Of a stretch of DNA of 64,000 nucleotides, positions 16,632 to 25,914 are shown in pieces. Under the pieces are notes generated by a model. The model ran no database searches. It was given only the letters and a program-made list of their open reading frames with translations, and was not told the origin of the DNA. The stretch spans positions 4,464,001 to 4,528,000 of the forward strand of contig NZ_CP015224.1 in the NCBI RefSeq assembly GCF_001629735.1, read 5' to 3'. Source of the stretch: Lysinibacillus sphaericus. Lineage in GTDB: Bacteria > Bacillota > Bacilli > Bacillales_A > Planococcaceae. Made by a program: the position numbers and the translations under genes. Positions within the stretch are counted from its first letter, which is position 1. Every line of letters starts with the position of its first letter.

Positions 16632-17616
16632 GGAGGCAATGAATGAAATTTCTGTTCCTTCTAAAGAATTAGATACTATTTTGGCTGACTCTTTTAAGCA
16701 GGAGAAGAAGCAATGGAAATTCCCCTTTATACGAATAGTTAAATATACGGCTGTTGTGGGAATTTTATCGATGGGTCTCATTTCATCTGCTTACGTATCA
16801 CCTGCATTTGCTAACTTTGTAACGAAAATCCCGATTATTGGTCAAGCATTCGACTATTTTATCGAACTGGAAGACTACTATCAAGCATATGAAGAGATTA
16901 GTACAGATATTGGTTTAGTCCAAGAAAGCAACGGAATTGAAATAATTATTGAAAAAGCATTTTACGACGGCAATACAGTAACCCTTTCATATGTTATACG
17001 AGATGAAGGAGATTTAGGCTCATCCCCGACTTTTGAGAATTTGCCAAAGAATATAGTGAATGGAGGCTATGAAGGAGGGTATGTGAATGGTGTTGGCTAT
17101 GTAGGCATGATGACGTTGTCTATGCGTGATAAAACACAAGATAAAGTGAATATAGAATGGAGTCCTCTGGCAATTTATTCGGGGGAAAAAGTAATGAAAG
17201 GCGACTGGTATTTTAAATTTTCTTTAAGCAAGCTAAAAGGAAAACAGATCGTAATTAATGAGCAAGTAAACAAAGAGGGTGTAACGGTCGAGCTAATCGA
17301 TGCAATCAAAACAGATGTTAATTTAACGATTAACTACTTACAAGATATCGATCCTGCTGTTCATGAAAGATGGAATTATGTTGAGGCTGAGTTGAGTGCG
17401 ATTGATAATTTAGGCAATAAGTATGAAGTTCCATATAATGGTGGATCCGGCACAGTGGATGGCGATTCGAGTGAAGATATTACATGGAATGCAACAATTC
17501 ATGGACTAGATCCCGAAGCAACATCTATTACATTTTATCCATTCGCTCATGTAAGTAATAGTCAAAGTGATAATGAACGAATTGATTTCGAACCTATTAC
17601 GATTGAATTAAATTAA
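16609..17616 (+). CDS. DUF4179 domain-containing membrane protein, probable anti-sigma factor
   Basis: A 335-residue protein. Residues 1-40 are cytoplasmic and charged, one membrane helix lies at ~43-65 (YTAVVGILSMGLISSAYVSP), followed by the DUF4179 signature (FANFVTKIPIIGQAFDYF) and an extracellular beta-rich region of ~240 residues. Proteins of this family are encoded beside ECF sigma factors and are thought to hold the sigma factor at the membrane. The start overlaps the end of the sigma gene. A terminator follows at 17725-17766, so this is a two-gene operon. Confidence 0.9.
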   Translation: MNEQDRFKEAMNEISVPSKELDTILADSFKQEKKQWKFPFIRIVKYTAVVGILSMGLISSAYVSPAFANFVTKIPIIGQAFDYFIELEDYYQAYEEISTDIGLVQESNGIEIIIEKAFYDGNTVTLSYVIRDEGDLGSSPTFENLPKNIVNGGYEGGYVNGVGYVGMMTLSMRDKTQDKVNIEWSPLAIYSGEKVMKGDWYFKFSLSKLKGKQIVINEQVNKEGVTVELIDAIKTDVNLTINYLQDIDPAVHERWNYVEAELSAIDNLGNKYEVPYNGGSGTVDGDSSEDITWNATIHGLDPEATSITFYPFAHVSNSQSDNERIDFEPITIELN

Positions 17617-17724
17617 CTATTTATCCTTATTACATTAAACAGGTCCTTTATTGTAACAAGAACTAATATAGTATACAAAATCATATAAAAAACGTTCTCA
17701 AATGAAAGCTTATGGTAGTCACAG

Positions 17725-17766
17725 AAACCCAAAATATGTTGTTTTAATAGCAAATTTTGGGTTTTA
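17725..17766 (+). terminator. Terminator of the sigma/anti-sigma operon
   Basis: AAACCCAAAAT pairs with ATTTTGGGTTT around a 15-base loop and is followed by T-rich sequence about 110 bases after the DUF4179 stop. Confidence 0.7.
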
Positions 17767-17783
17767 CCTTGAATACTATCGTC

Positions 17784-17846
17784 AACAACGGGCCATATTA
17801 TTGAAAAACATTCTTTAACGAAATGTCCAAAACGGCGCTTTTTTTC
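17784..17846 (+). repeat. Second copy of the CGGGCCATAT-type dispersed repeat
   Basis: It matches the block at 15893-15968 over most of its length, including the final CCAAAACG..C.TTTTTTT segment. It lies directly after a terminator, as does the other copy. Confidence 0.5.
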
Positions 17847-17970
17847 TATAGGGATATGCACTGAAGCTAATAAAGGATTAAAAGAATTTTAAAAGAATGG
17901 TTTATGGTTTATTGAAAAAGGTAAGGGTAAGCAGTTTATACTATATTTTTAGCTCAAGTTTTTTCGTAAT

Positions 17971-18022
17971 AAAAAAACTGCTCCTCCAATTGTTAGATGT
18001 GTCTAACAATTGGGGAGCAGTT
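17971..18022 (-). terminator. Strong minus-strand terminator
   Basis: A long stem (CTGCTCC.CCAATTGTTAGA against TCTAACAATTGG.GAGCAG) with a four-base loop has seven A on its left, which are T on the minus strand. It lies 24 bases past the stop of the minus-strand gene at 18046. A partial copy of one arm (CTGGGGAGCAGTTCA) recurs at about 18034-18050. Confidence 0.85.
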
Positions 18023-18045
18023 CAGTCTAACTACTGGGGAGCAGT

Positions 18046-18590
18046 TCATTTTACTGGATAAATAACTCCATCTGCTGCACACCCAGTTTGTAATTCATCT
18101 GGGTTTCCACAGTATAATCTCAATGAATATTGCGATAAATCACCAGTATTTACGGTAGTAACGAATCTGTTTGTATTATAAAATGTATAGCCTTGGTAAT
18201 AAACACCATTCCGATATATTATACCAGTAATTGTACCTAGCTTTCCAAATTTATAGGGTTCTACGTTCATGCCTAATTGGTCGCCACTATAAAGTTGTAG
18301 TCTAGTTGTAGACTGCGACTTGTCAGATGTTTGAAGATAAACATTTCTTGGAAGTTGTTCAAGTGCAAATGGATTAACTGTCAGATTTTCAGAATACCCA
18401 TAATTTTCATCCACTAATAGTTCAGGGTTTTTTGGGTAATATAACTCTACCCCTTCTGGAAGAGATTTGATAGTGTCATCATTAATTGTGTCAGTACCGT
18501 TATTAGCGCTAGCATTTTGCGTAGTCCCTAAGATGATTGCACCAAACATAAAAGATGTTAATAAATTTTTTTAATTCCCATAAATTCCAT
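18046..18590 (-). pseudogene. Secreted hypothetical protein with an apparent frameshift in the signal peptide
   Basis: The frame 18046-18549 encodes a mature-like protein ending in ...CAADGVIYPVK but begins inside a signal peptide. Upstream, ACGGAGG (18594-18600) precedes ATG 18590 (MEFMGIKK). That frame ends at TAA because the run of T at 18566-18572 has seven bases; with eight it would read MEFMGIKKNLLTSFMFGAII and on through an AxA cleavage site (ASA). The gene is therefore off by one base in a homopolymer. It may be a recent pseudogene, a slippage-controlled gene or an assembly error. The protein family is not recognised. It is single-gene, with its own terminator. Confidence 0.7.
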
Positions 18591-18766
18591 AAGCCTCCGT
18601 TTATGTATTTTTATTACATTTATTATTGTAAATGTTTTTTTGTAATAATCAATAGGTAAAAAAATTCGATTATTATTATTTTGATTTGCTTTATAATGTG
18701 AAAATTAGTAAAATGATTAGCGAAATGGTTACTATAAAATGGTAAAAATGACGGGAGATGTTAATT

Positions 18767-19357
18767 ATGTATTCAACATATGTTCTTTACAATATTGTTC
18801 CCTTAGCATTCTTAATTTTGCTAGTATATATTTTTATTGATGTATTACTTGGTTATTTTGGAAAAGTAGAAAAAAGTGCTAAGAAACGAGTTATGTTATA
18901 TAGCTCTATTTTTTACGTAATAAGCTTAGTTCAAATTAAATTGGGTGGATTTACGCTCCCTCAAAATCCAGCAGACAATATTAGAAGATTTATTTCAACA
19001 AGTGACTGGTTTGGAATATTTGATACGATGCACTTTAATATTTCTATTTGGAGTTATTCAGCTTTATTTTATAATGTTATTTTATTTGTACCTTTTGGGA
19101 TTTTCTTAATACTCCTTTTCAATTTAAACAGTAACAAAAAAGCAATTTCTATTGTTATTTTAAGTTGTTTAGTGATAGATGGCGCCCGTTTTTTACTTGG
19201 GTGGTCTGGTTTTACTATAAGAAACTTTGGTAATACGGATATTATCTATTTTTTATTTAATGTTTTGGGTGGAGTCTTAGGAATATTTTTAGTAAAGTAC
19301 GCAGTAAATTATATTCACTCAATTAAATTAAACAACCAAACAAAAATTGCGGAATAA
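18767..19357 (+). CDS. VanZ family protein
   Basis: About 196 residues with four to five membrane helices and the VanZ-like pattern of a mid-protein NVILFVPFGIFL helix, then VIDGARFLLG and a final FNVLGGVLGIFLV helix. The family includes VanZ (teicoplanin tolerance), but most members are general envelope proteins of unknown role, so resistance is not implied. The start is ATG 18767, nine bases after GGGAG; the ATG at 18758 sits directly on the ribosome site. A terminator follows at 19413. Confidence 0.82.
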   Translation: MYSTYVLYNIVPLAFLILLVYIFIDVLLGYFGKVEKSAKKRVMLYSSIFYVISLVQIKLGGFTLPQNPADNIRRFISTSDWFGIFDTMHFNISIWSYSALFYNVILFVPFGIFLILLFNLNSNKKAISIVILSCLVIDGARFLLGWSGFTIRNFGNTDIIYFLFNVLGGVLGIFLVKYAVNYIHSIKLNNQTKIAE

Positions 19358-19412
19358 AATATACACATATATACCTAAAAATGTTCCCAAACGCAATTTT
19401 GGAAACACATGG

Positions 19413-19453
19413 AAAAGCCACGAGCCCTGTTAAACCAGTGTTTTGTGGCTTTA
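19413..19453 (+). terminator. Terminator after the VanZ-like gene
   Basis: AAAGCCAC pairs with GTGGCTTT around a 24-base loop about 60 bases past the VanZ stop; the A-rich left and T-containing right flanks would allow either direction. Confidence 0.6.
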
Positions 19454-19632
19454 TGTATGAACATAATATATACAAATTTTATGCAAACAAGAGTTACAAA
19501 ATGATTTTTTAGGATTTTAACAGAAAACGCTGCAGGTGTGCTAATAAAAACATGTATAATAAGACAATTTAGTAACGCTGTAATCGCATTTTTCAACCTG
19601 CTCCTCAACTTCAACTAGTGCGGGATGGGGGG

Positions 19633-19797
19633 CTACATTGTGAGTTGGTATTTAATAAAAAAGGAAATAAAACAAAAAATATATACTGGAACAATCGTAA
19701 AGGAACTGCAAAAAAGTATTTGGATGGTCAATACTGTGATAATAACGGTCATACGTTAGGTGTGCCAAATGATAAATTTGATTTTAGAAATCAATGA
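19633..19797 (+). pseudogene. C-terminal fragment of an unknown protein
   Basis: A 54-codon open stretch with no start (LHCELVFNKKGNKTKNIYWN, continuing to a stop at 19797) looks coding: charged and aromatic-rich, with a cysteine. It resembles no gene I can name and is cut off on the 5' side. It lies in a region of other relics. Confidence 0.35.
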
Positions 19798-19982
19798 TAC
19801 TGATCCTGTTGTTCAACAATCGGGCGCTTTCCTGGAAACATGGAAAGTGCCTTTTAGATTAATTAGAGTTCAAAACTATCACTATTTTTTAGGTTGTTGA
19901 ATATCCTTGTATGAAAAAACCTTTCATTGAACATAATAGAATTTAGAATTAATAGATTTATAGGTGGGAGAGTGAAAGACAC

Positions 19983-20824
19983 ATGTTATTATCCGAAGCA
20001 TGGAAAAGGTATCAACAGGATAAAAAATCGAGGGATATTCATCGCTTACATTAAAAACATATTGTTTTCAATACAAACTATTATTACGATTTTTTGGTGA
20101 TATTGATATGAACGAATTTAATACAGATAGATTAAAAGAATATTTAATACGATCAGGAGACCACTTAAAGCCTTCCAGTTTAGGACATAGGATTCGTTGT
20201 GTTAAATCATTATTTAGGTGGTCACATGAAGAAGGTTATACTCTAAAAAATCCTGCAGCTAAATTAAAAGAGCCGAAATTAGGTAAAAGGATTCCTAAAT
20301 TTCTCTCAGAAGTAGAGATAGAACATCTAAGGGAAGCATGTCAAACAACGATGGAGAAAGCCCTATTTGAGTTTATGTATTCAACCGGCTGCCGTATTGG
20401 TGAAGTTGTAAAATTAAATCGAGAAGATATCGACTTTCAATCGAATTCAGTAATTGTACAAGGGAAAGGTGATAAAGAAAGGGAAGTGTACTTTAATACT
20501 CGTTGTTCTATTTGGTTAAAAAGGTATTTAGATGAACGAGAGGATAGGGAACCTTGTTTGTTTATTACGGACAGAAGGCCGAAAAGACGAATGAGCATTG
20601 ATAATTTAAGGTATATTATCAAGCGCATATCAAATCGTGCTAGTATAAAAAAGAGTATACATCCGCATCAGTTACGACACAGCTATGCAACGCATATGAT
20701 TAATAACGGTGCGCCAATTGATGTCATTCAAAGTTTACTGGGTCATGAAAAGAGTGAGACAACAAAGATATACGCTCAGCTAAGCGGAAAGCTAAGACAG
20801 GATTTATACAGTAAATACTTTTAA
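19983..20824 (+). pseudogene. Tyrosine recombinase with a frameshift in an A-tract
   Basis: From ATG 19983 (after GGTGGGAGAGTG) the frame reads MLLSEAWKRYQQDKK and is lost at six A (20022-20027). One extra A would restore IEGYSSLTLKTYCFQYKLLL and join the long frame continuing to 20824. The remainder has a core-binding domain and a full catalytic set: Arg in STGCRIGE, Lys in GKGDKER, HPHQLRHSYA, LGHEKSETTKIYAQ. Translation from ATG 20108 alone would lack about half of the core-binding domain, so the protein is probably inactive unless slippage occurs. A terminator follows at 20843. Confidence 0.75.
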
Positions 20825-20842
20825 AGAACTTTCATTCAATTA

Positions 20843-20872
20843 AGACACTCATGTAGAAATGGGTGTTTTTTT
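20843..20872 (+). terminator. Terminator after the frameshifted recombinase
   Basis: ACACTCAT pairs with ATGGGTGT (one G-T pair) around a short loop and is followed by seven T. Confidence 0.7.
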
Positions 20873-21074
20873 ATTATAGGGCCATTTAATTGAATAACAC
20901 TTCTAAATTAAAAATAGGATTTTATATTAATCTTGATGTGAGTTTGTGAAACAGTGTACTTAAGGTAACGAGGCAGATTAGTTCAATAAGAAATTCAAAG
21001 TAATACGAGAATTATATTGAAATATGGTAAAATAATTAGGTGAATAGTCTGTTTTTTACATAGGAGGATTTTAT

Positions 21075-22025
21075 TTGAAAAATTATCAAAAAACAGTTGT
21101 CATATTTCTTCTAATAATTACGTTGCTAACACTTACTTCCTGCACACAAGCTGAAGAATCGAAAGCAAAGCAAGATATTGAAAGTATCGTTTTATCATTC
21201 GAACACCCACAAACAGGTCAAAAATTTAAAATAGTCAATGCCTATAAACTTTATCAAAACTATGCAGATAAAGATGAAATTAATCCAAAACAATCACAAT
21301 TGGAAATTTATAATGAAGAGGTAATTAAACCAGTATATAGTGCTTGTTTTGAGAATGGTGAATATCCTAATATGGCAGATGAAATTCTAAATGTAGCTCC
21401 CGACCTTTTAACAGAAAATCAACAATTAAGTGAAAAAATTGATAGGGAAGAAACTGAAAAAATTATTAAGGAAGCCCTTTTAAAATCTTCTGTTCTTCTT
21501 CCATCTGGAAATGAAACAACTGTATGTGTTTTTCCTGCCACAAATACAAATACACTAATGACTACTGTGGGGGCAGGAAAAATAATAGTACTTTACAACA
21601 AATATTATAACGAAGATATTTTAAGATCTAGCATGGCTCACGAATATCATCATAGTGTTTGGACAGAGAAGTACTTACGTAATGCTCCATCTTTTACCGT
21701 TTTGGATAGCCTAATATTTGAAGGAAAGGCGTTTATGTTTGAAAAGTTAGTTTATCCTGATATTTATTATGTTCCAATTTATTTAACATACAACAAATAT
21801 TATTGGTCAAAAATTGTAGTAGATCTCGAAAAGCATGATCTAAATCGGTCATACGAAATTATACTGGGAGGTAATGGCCTTCCTAATCGTTATGGTTACA
21901 GTGAGGGCTATAAAATGGTAAAATCCTATCTTGATTTGCACCCAAATGTAACCCCAGAGGAATGGACTGCCCTAAGTGCAAGAGAAATTTTTGAAAAAGG
22001 AAACTATCTTGAAAACTATAAATAA
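21075..22025 (+). CDS. DUF2268-like putative zinc protease lipoprotein
   Basis: A 316-residue protein. A TTG start lies seven bases after AGGAGG. A lipoprotein signal peptide (LLIITLLTLTSC, Cys at ~23) places it on the outer face of the membrane. Near residue ~190, MAHEYHHSVW contains HExxH, the zinc-site motif of the DUF2268 family of predicted proteases; a following acidic ligand may be the Glu in IFEGKAFMFEKLV. Substrate is unknown. It is a single gene with its own terminator (22156-22200). The nearby AT-rich TGGTAAAATAATT upstream may hold a -10 element. Confidence 0.82.
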   Translation: MKNYQKTVVIFLLIITLLTLTSCTQAEESKAKQDIESIVLSFEHPQTGQKFKIVNAYKLYQNYADKDEINPKQSQLEIYNEEVIKPVYSACFENGEYPNMADEILNVAPDLLTENQQLSEKIDREETEKIIKEALLKSSVLLPSGNETTVCVFPATNTNTLMTTVGAGKIIVLYNKYYNEDILRSSMAHEYHHSVWTEKYLRNAPSFTVLDSLIFEGKAFMFEKLVYPDIYYVPIYLTYNKYYWSKIVVDLEKHDLNRSYEIILGGNGLPNRYGYSEGYKMVKSYLDLHPNVTPEEWTALSAREIFEKGNYLENYK

Positions 22026-22155
22026 CAAATCTATTATGTCTGCGGATGTAAGTCTTTATCTATCTTCAACTAATGATCCAACTCCTATTATTGGTACCAA
22101 ACAGCTTGAATTATTCCTATTGTTGTAGATTGATAATTTGTAATAAAGTTTGATT

Positions 22156-22200
22156 AAAAACATCTCACCACTATAGATTTTTAGAGATGAGATGTTTTTA
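22156..22200 (+). terminator. Terminator after the DUF2268 gene
   Basis: AAAAACATCTCA pairs with TGAGATGTTTTT around a 21-base loop, about 130 bases after the stop. Confidence 0.75.
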
Positions 22201-22299
22201 TTGGAAATTTATGATAGTATCACTTTGAGATTGTGAAGAAATGTACTTAAACTAACGGGGCAGGTTAGCTGAACAAGAGTAATATAGATTAAGGGGGAA

Positions 22300-22334
22300 A
22301 CAAACAAACAGGGTTAAGAACCCTGTTTGTTTTG
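22300..22334 (+). terminator. Orphan terminator hairpin
   Basis: ACAAACAGGGTT pairs with AACCCTGTTTGT around a three-base loop, followed by TTTG. No intact gene ends directly before it; the gene it served was probably lost. Confidence 0.6.
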
Positions 22335-22979
22335 ATTCACTTCGAGAGTTAGAGATATATTGTATGTAAAATCTGATGTTAAAATTTGTAAATTGTGATT
22401 TGTATCAAAGGGCATTTTATAACGGACGATATAGATATAAAAGAAGATAAAAAGAGCAACCATATCTAACCATTGGTTCTAGTACGCTGGGACTTTGGGA
22501 AATGACATTCTAACAGGATTGTTTAGTCCTTTTTTGATTTAACTAAATATTAAGCCAATTGAATATTTTTCTTTATCTATTATTAGACTCTATTTTTGCT
22601 TTTCATTAAAATTTTGAAGTATTAGGCTATACTAGGAAATTAATTTGAAATAAATAATTTGTTTATGATTTTAAAAATTCAAAAATGACGTATTTGTTGT
22701 ATATATTTCTTTATTGCGTGCATGCTATAAAAAGTTATTTGCAGGTGTATGGAAATCACAAACGATTAATTAAGAAAGTGGATTTCCTTTGAATGCAATA
22801 ATTAAAAGCCCTTATTTTTATCAATCATCACAAAACTTAAGACAGGCAACAATAACAATATACTACGATGGAACTGCAGGAAACCCTCCATAGGATGTAG
22901 AATTAGGACCAACTATTATTTTTCCCCTAATTATTGAAAAATTAGTTAATCAAACAAACAACAACCAAATCTAAAATTT
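22335..22979. other. Gene-free stretch with a decayed reading frame
   Basis: No intact gene. A coding-like frame around 22790-22974 (IIKSPYFYQSSQNLRQATIT...DVELGPTIIFPLIIEKL) is interrupted by a TAG near 22892. It is not recognised. It lies between the orphan terminator and the recombinase remnant upstream of the S-layer cassette. Confidence 0.35.
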
Positions 22980-23104
22980 TTAGATATAACCACTAAAATT
23001 CTCCGCTTCCCATTCATGAATCGCATGCTGATCTGTCTCTAAAACTTTCTCCATATAAATAATAGTCGTTTCTATTTTTTCATGTCCGAGTGATTTCATA
23101 ATTG
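22980..23104 (-). pseudogene. C-terminal remnant of a phage-type tyrosine recombinase
   Basis: The minus-strand frame MKSLGHEKIETTIIYMEKVL carries the LGH box and the Tyr nucleophile (IIYME) of an integrase, plus a 27-residue tail (ending SGYI) unlike the XerC/D-type proteins in the window. The rest of the gene is missing. It abuts the S-layer cassette, so an integrase-bearing element probably created this junction. Confidence 0.65.
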
Positions 23105-23143
23105 CATAATTAACCTGAATTGTTAACACTGATAAAATAAGCT

Positions 23144-23182
23144 CAAACCCTTGATATGATTGAAATTGGGTTTGTTTTTTTA
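23144..23182 (+). terminator. Terminator immediately upstream of the S-layer cassette
   Basis: CAAACCC pairs with GGGTTTG around a 17-base loop and is followed by a run of T on the plus strand. The apparent TTG start of the S-layer frame (23160) lies inside this hairpin. It would block read-through into the S-layer sequence. Confidence 0.75.
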
Positions 23183-25790
23183 TTTTATTATTGGCACTCA
23201 AACTGCAACTAACCTTAAACAAGTAGTAGTAGAGTTCGACGGTAAAGTTGATCCATCTACAGCTGCTGAAGCAGGTAACTATGCTCTTACTGGTGCTAAC
23301 GATCCTGTAGTTGATACTGCAGTAGTTTCTGAAGATGGAAGCACTGTTACTCTAACTGTTGTTGACAAACTTGAGAACCAATCTGAGTACAAATTAGCTG
23401 TAAACAATATTAAAGCTGGCGATAAAGTTATCAATGCTAAAGATTTGAAATTCAAGCCTCTTGATAATACAGTACCAACAGTAACTAAAGTAGATGCTTT
23501 AGGTAACAAGACTGTTCGCGTTCAATTCAGCGAGCCAGTAAAAGCTGCTCAAACATCACAATTCCAAATTGATGGTAAAGTAGTTGTTGGTTCAATCCAA
23601 ACAAACTTAAACACTGTAATCATTAAATTATCTTCTGCTTTAACAGATGGAGAACACACTCTTACTGCTGAAGGTACTGAAGATTACAACAGCTTCAAAA
23701 CAGTGAAAGCTGACACTAAATTCAACGTTGTTGAAGATAAAACTGCTCCAACTGTATCAGTTGTAAGTGCTTCATTTGAGAAAGTAGTTCTTAAATTCTC
23801 TGAGCCAGTTGAACAAGTATTTGCTTCTAACATCTACTGGATGCAAGGTGGATCTAAAAAGCAAGCTTCTTCTGTAAAACAACTTGCAGATGATAAATAT
23901 GAATTAACATTTAATAATGACAATAAACTTGTTTATACAACAGATTTATTTGTTACTAATGTAAAAGACTACTCTGGTAACGTAATTGATAAAGATACTA
24001 AAGTTCAAGTAACTCCTGTAATCGATCAAACTCGTCCAGAAGTAATTAGCTCTACATTTGTTAAAGATTCTAACAACAAACAAATCACTATCAAATTTAC
24101 AAAATCATTAGATACAGATACAGCTAAGAAAGCTGCTAACTATGTGATTAAAGATAAAGATGGTAAAGTACAACCAATTTCTAGTACTGTAAATGTATCA
24201 AAAGATAAAGAAGTTACAATTACATTACTAGGTTCTTTAAAAGATAATACTGATTACACATTAAGTGTAACTGGTGTAGCTGATAACACTACATTGAAAA
24301 ATGTTATGCTTCCATACACTACAACTTTATCAGTAAAAGATGTAACACCTCCTGAATTAACATCTGTTACTCGTCTAGGTAGTAAACAACTTTATGTTGC
24401 ATTTAATGAAGCAATGGCAACAAGTGGAGACGGTTCAATCGTCGATACAGATAAATATACTGTTACTGGTCCAGACGGCAAGAAATTAACAATTGCATCA
24501 TTCAATGTAACTCAAGATGCAAAAGGAGTTATTCTTAACTTCAATAATGAGCTTCCACTTTCAGGTCCTAACTTTAAAGTAAAAGTTCAACTAGTTAAAG
24601 ATTTAGCTGGTAACCATTTAAAAGATTTAACTAAAGAAGTAGCAGTTACAGATCAAACTGCAACTATTATTAATTCTGTTGAAGCTACTGCTAAAAATAA
24701 AGTTGTAGTAAAGTTCTCTAACCCAATTCAATCACTAGTACAAGGTGATTTCACAATCAATGGTTCTGAAATTGCTCATAATGAAATTTCTACTGATGGC
24801 AAAACAGTAACTTTCACTTTAAAAACAGATTTAACAGAAGATGTTAAAGGTGTTAATTTAACTGTTAAACCATCTCCATCAACTGTTGACGTTTTAGGTA
24901 AAAATATCACAGGTGGAGTTTCACCAGTTGTCGCTGACAAAATCGCACCTACTGTTGATACTGAAAAAATAACAGCTGTTGCAAACAGAGACGATCAAAT
25001 TAAAATTACTTTCAATGAAGCTGTTCAACTTACAGCTGGTGGTAAACCAGAGTCAGATTTCATTGTAAAAGATGGTCTAAAATCATCAGATAATAATGTT
25101 AAAGTAACTAAAGTAGAATTAGATGCAGCAGATGCTACTAATAAAACACTTATCTTAACTCTAGAGAAAAGTTTAGTTGCTGCTACAGTTGAAGTTACTA
25201 ACCCACGTTTTGTTGAAGATTTAGCAGGTAATATCATTGCTAAAATTGAAGCAACTTCTGTGGAACTAGATTCAAAAGGTGCTGCAACAACACTTGAAGC
25301 TGCAAAAACAGCTTTAAATGCTTCAATTGCTACTGCAGATACAACTGTAGCTGTTCCTGTTACTGAAGGTAAAGCAGTAGGTAACAAAGTTGAAGGTTCT
25401 AAAGCGGCTTTAACAACTGCTATTACTACTGCAAAAGCAGTTGATACAACGACAGCTACATTAAAACAATTAACTGATGCAAAAGCAGCTTTAGATGCAG
25501 CTGTTACAAAGTATAACAATGCTGTAGTTGTAGCTATTACACCTGCACTAGGCAATGTAACATTAGCAGCAGTTAATGACACAGATTCAAGTACTACAGT
25601 TGCACTTACTACAGATGAAACTCTTGAAGTTATTTCTGCTGATTTAACTAAAGTGGCAGCTGTAGTTGATTCAGGAAATAAAGTTAAAGTAACACACGTA
25701 GCTGCTGGTACTTCAGTAATCACAGTTAATGTATTAAATGCTGAAGGTAAAGTAGTTAAAACTGGTACTTTCACAGTTACAGCTTCTTAA
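23160..25790 (+). CDS. S-layer protein body without signal peptide or SLH anchor (silent cassette?)
   Basis: The frame encodes ~866 residues of S-layer protein: repeated SbsA/Big-type Ig-like domains (recurring patterns such as KVVLKFSEPVE and KVVVKFSNPIQ), then a helical stretch with AKTALNASIATADT, and a terminal Ig-like domain. It lacks what an S-layer gene needs: no promoter, ribosome site, signal peptide or SLH domains. The homologous part begins near 23190 (TQTATNLKQVVVEFDG) after a terminator. Codon choice is strongly biased (GTA, GCT, ACT, AAA), as in highly expressed genes. A good terminator follows. Full-length S-layer proteins of this group have ~1,100-1,250 residues with N-terminal SLH domains. 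It is best read as a silent donor cassette or truncated relic. Confidence 0.85.
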   Translation: MKLGLFFYFIIGTQTATNLKQVVVEFDGKVDPSTAAEAGNYALTGANDPVVDTAVVSEDGSTVTLTVVDKLENQSEYKLAVNNIKAGDKVINAKDLKFKPLDNTVPTVTKVDALGNKTVRVQFSEPVKAAQTSQFQIDGKVVVGSIQTNLNTVIIKLSSALTDGEHTLTAEGTEDYNSFKTVKADTKFNVVEDKTAPTVSVVSASFEKVVLKFSEPVEQVFASNIYWMQGGSKKQASSVKQLADDKYELTFNNDNKLVYTTDLFVTNVKDYSGNVIDKDTKVQVTPVIDQTRPEVISSTFVKDSNNKQITIKFTKSLDTDTAKKAANYVIKDKDGKVQPISSTVNVSKDKEVTITLLGSLKDNTDYTLSVTGVADNTTLKNVMLPYTTTLSVKDVTPPELTSVTRLGSKQLYVAFNEAMATSGDGSIVDTDKYTVTGPDGKKLTIASFNVTQDAKGVILNFNNELPLSGPNFKVKVQLVKDLAGNHLKDLTKEVAVTDQTATIINSVEATAKNKVVVKFSNPIQSLVQGDFTINGSEIAHNEISTDGKTVTFTLKTDLTEDVKGVNLTVKPSPSTVDVLGKNITGGVSPVVADKIAPTVDTEKITAVANRDDQIKITFNEAVQLTAGGKPESDFIVKDGLKSSDNNVKVTKVELDAADATNKTLILTLEKSLVAATVEVTNPRFVEDLAGNIIAKIEATSVELDSKGAATTLEAAKTALNASIATADTTVAVPVTEGKAVGNKVEGSKAALTTAITTAKAVDTTTATLKQLTDAKAALDAAVTKYNNAVVVAITPALGNVTLAAVNDTDSSTTVALTTDETLEVISADLTKVAAVVDSGNKVKVTHVAAGTSVITVNVLNAEGKVVKTGTFTVTAS

Positions 25791-25848
25791 TAAAACTAAA
25801 CGAAACGTTACTCTATAAGCTGATTCATTCAGTGAAATGAGTGGAAGT

Positions 25849-25891
25849 GAAAACCCCATGTTTTGCATTAAGCAATAACTATGGGGTTTTC
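25849..25891 (+). terminator. Terminator of the S-layer cassette
   Basis: GAAAACCCCAT pairs with ATGGGGTTTTC around a 20-base loop, about 60 bases after the stop. Its retention supports descent from a complete S-layer gene. Confidence 0.8.
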
Positions 25892-25914
25892 TTTCTAACT
25901 ATTACTCCCAGTTA

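Noticed and set aside
18767..19357. Vancomycin/teicoplanin resistance gene
   Set aside because: VanZ-like membrane proteins are widespread and no vanHAX-type genes are nearby; only the family name is justified.
25025..25774. Long minus-strand open frame inside the S-layer cassette
   Set aside because: It is a shadow of the biased codon use of the plus-strand S-layer frame; it has a low-complexity Val/Ala/Thr/Ser composition and no ribosome site.
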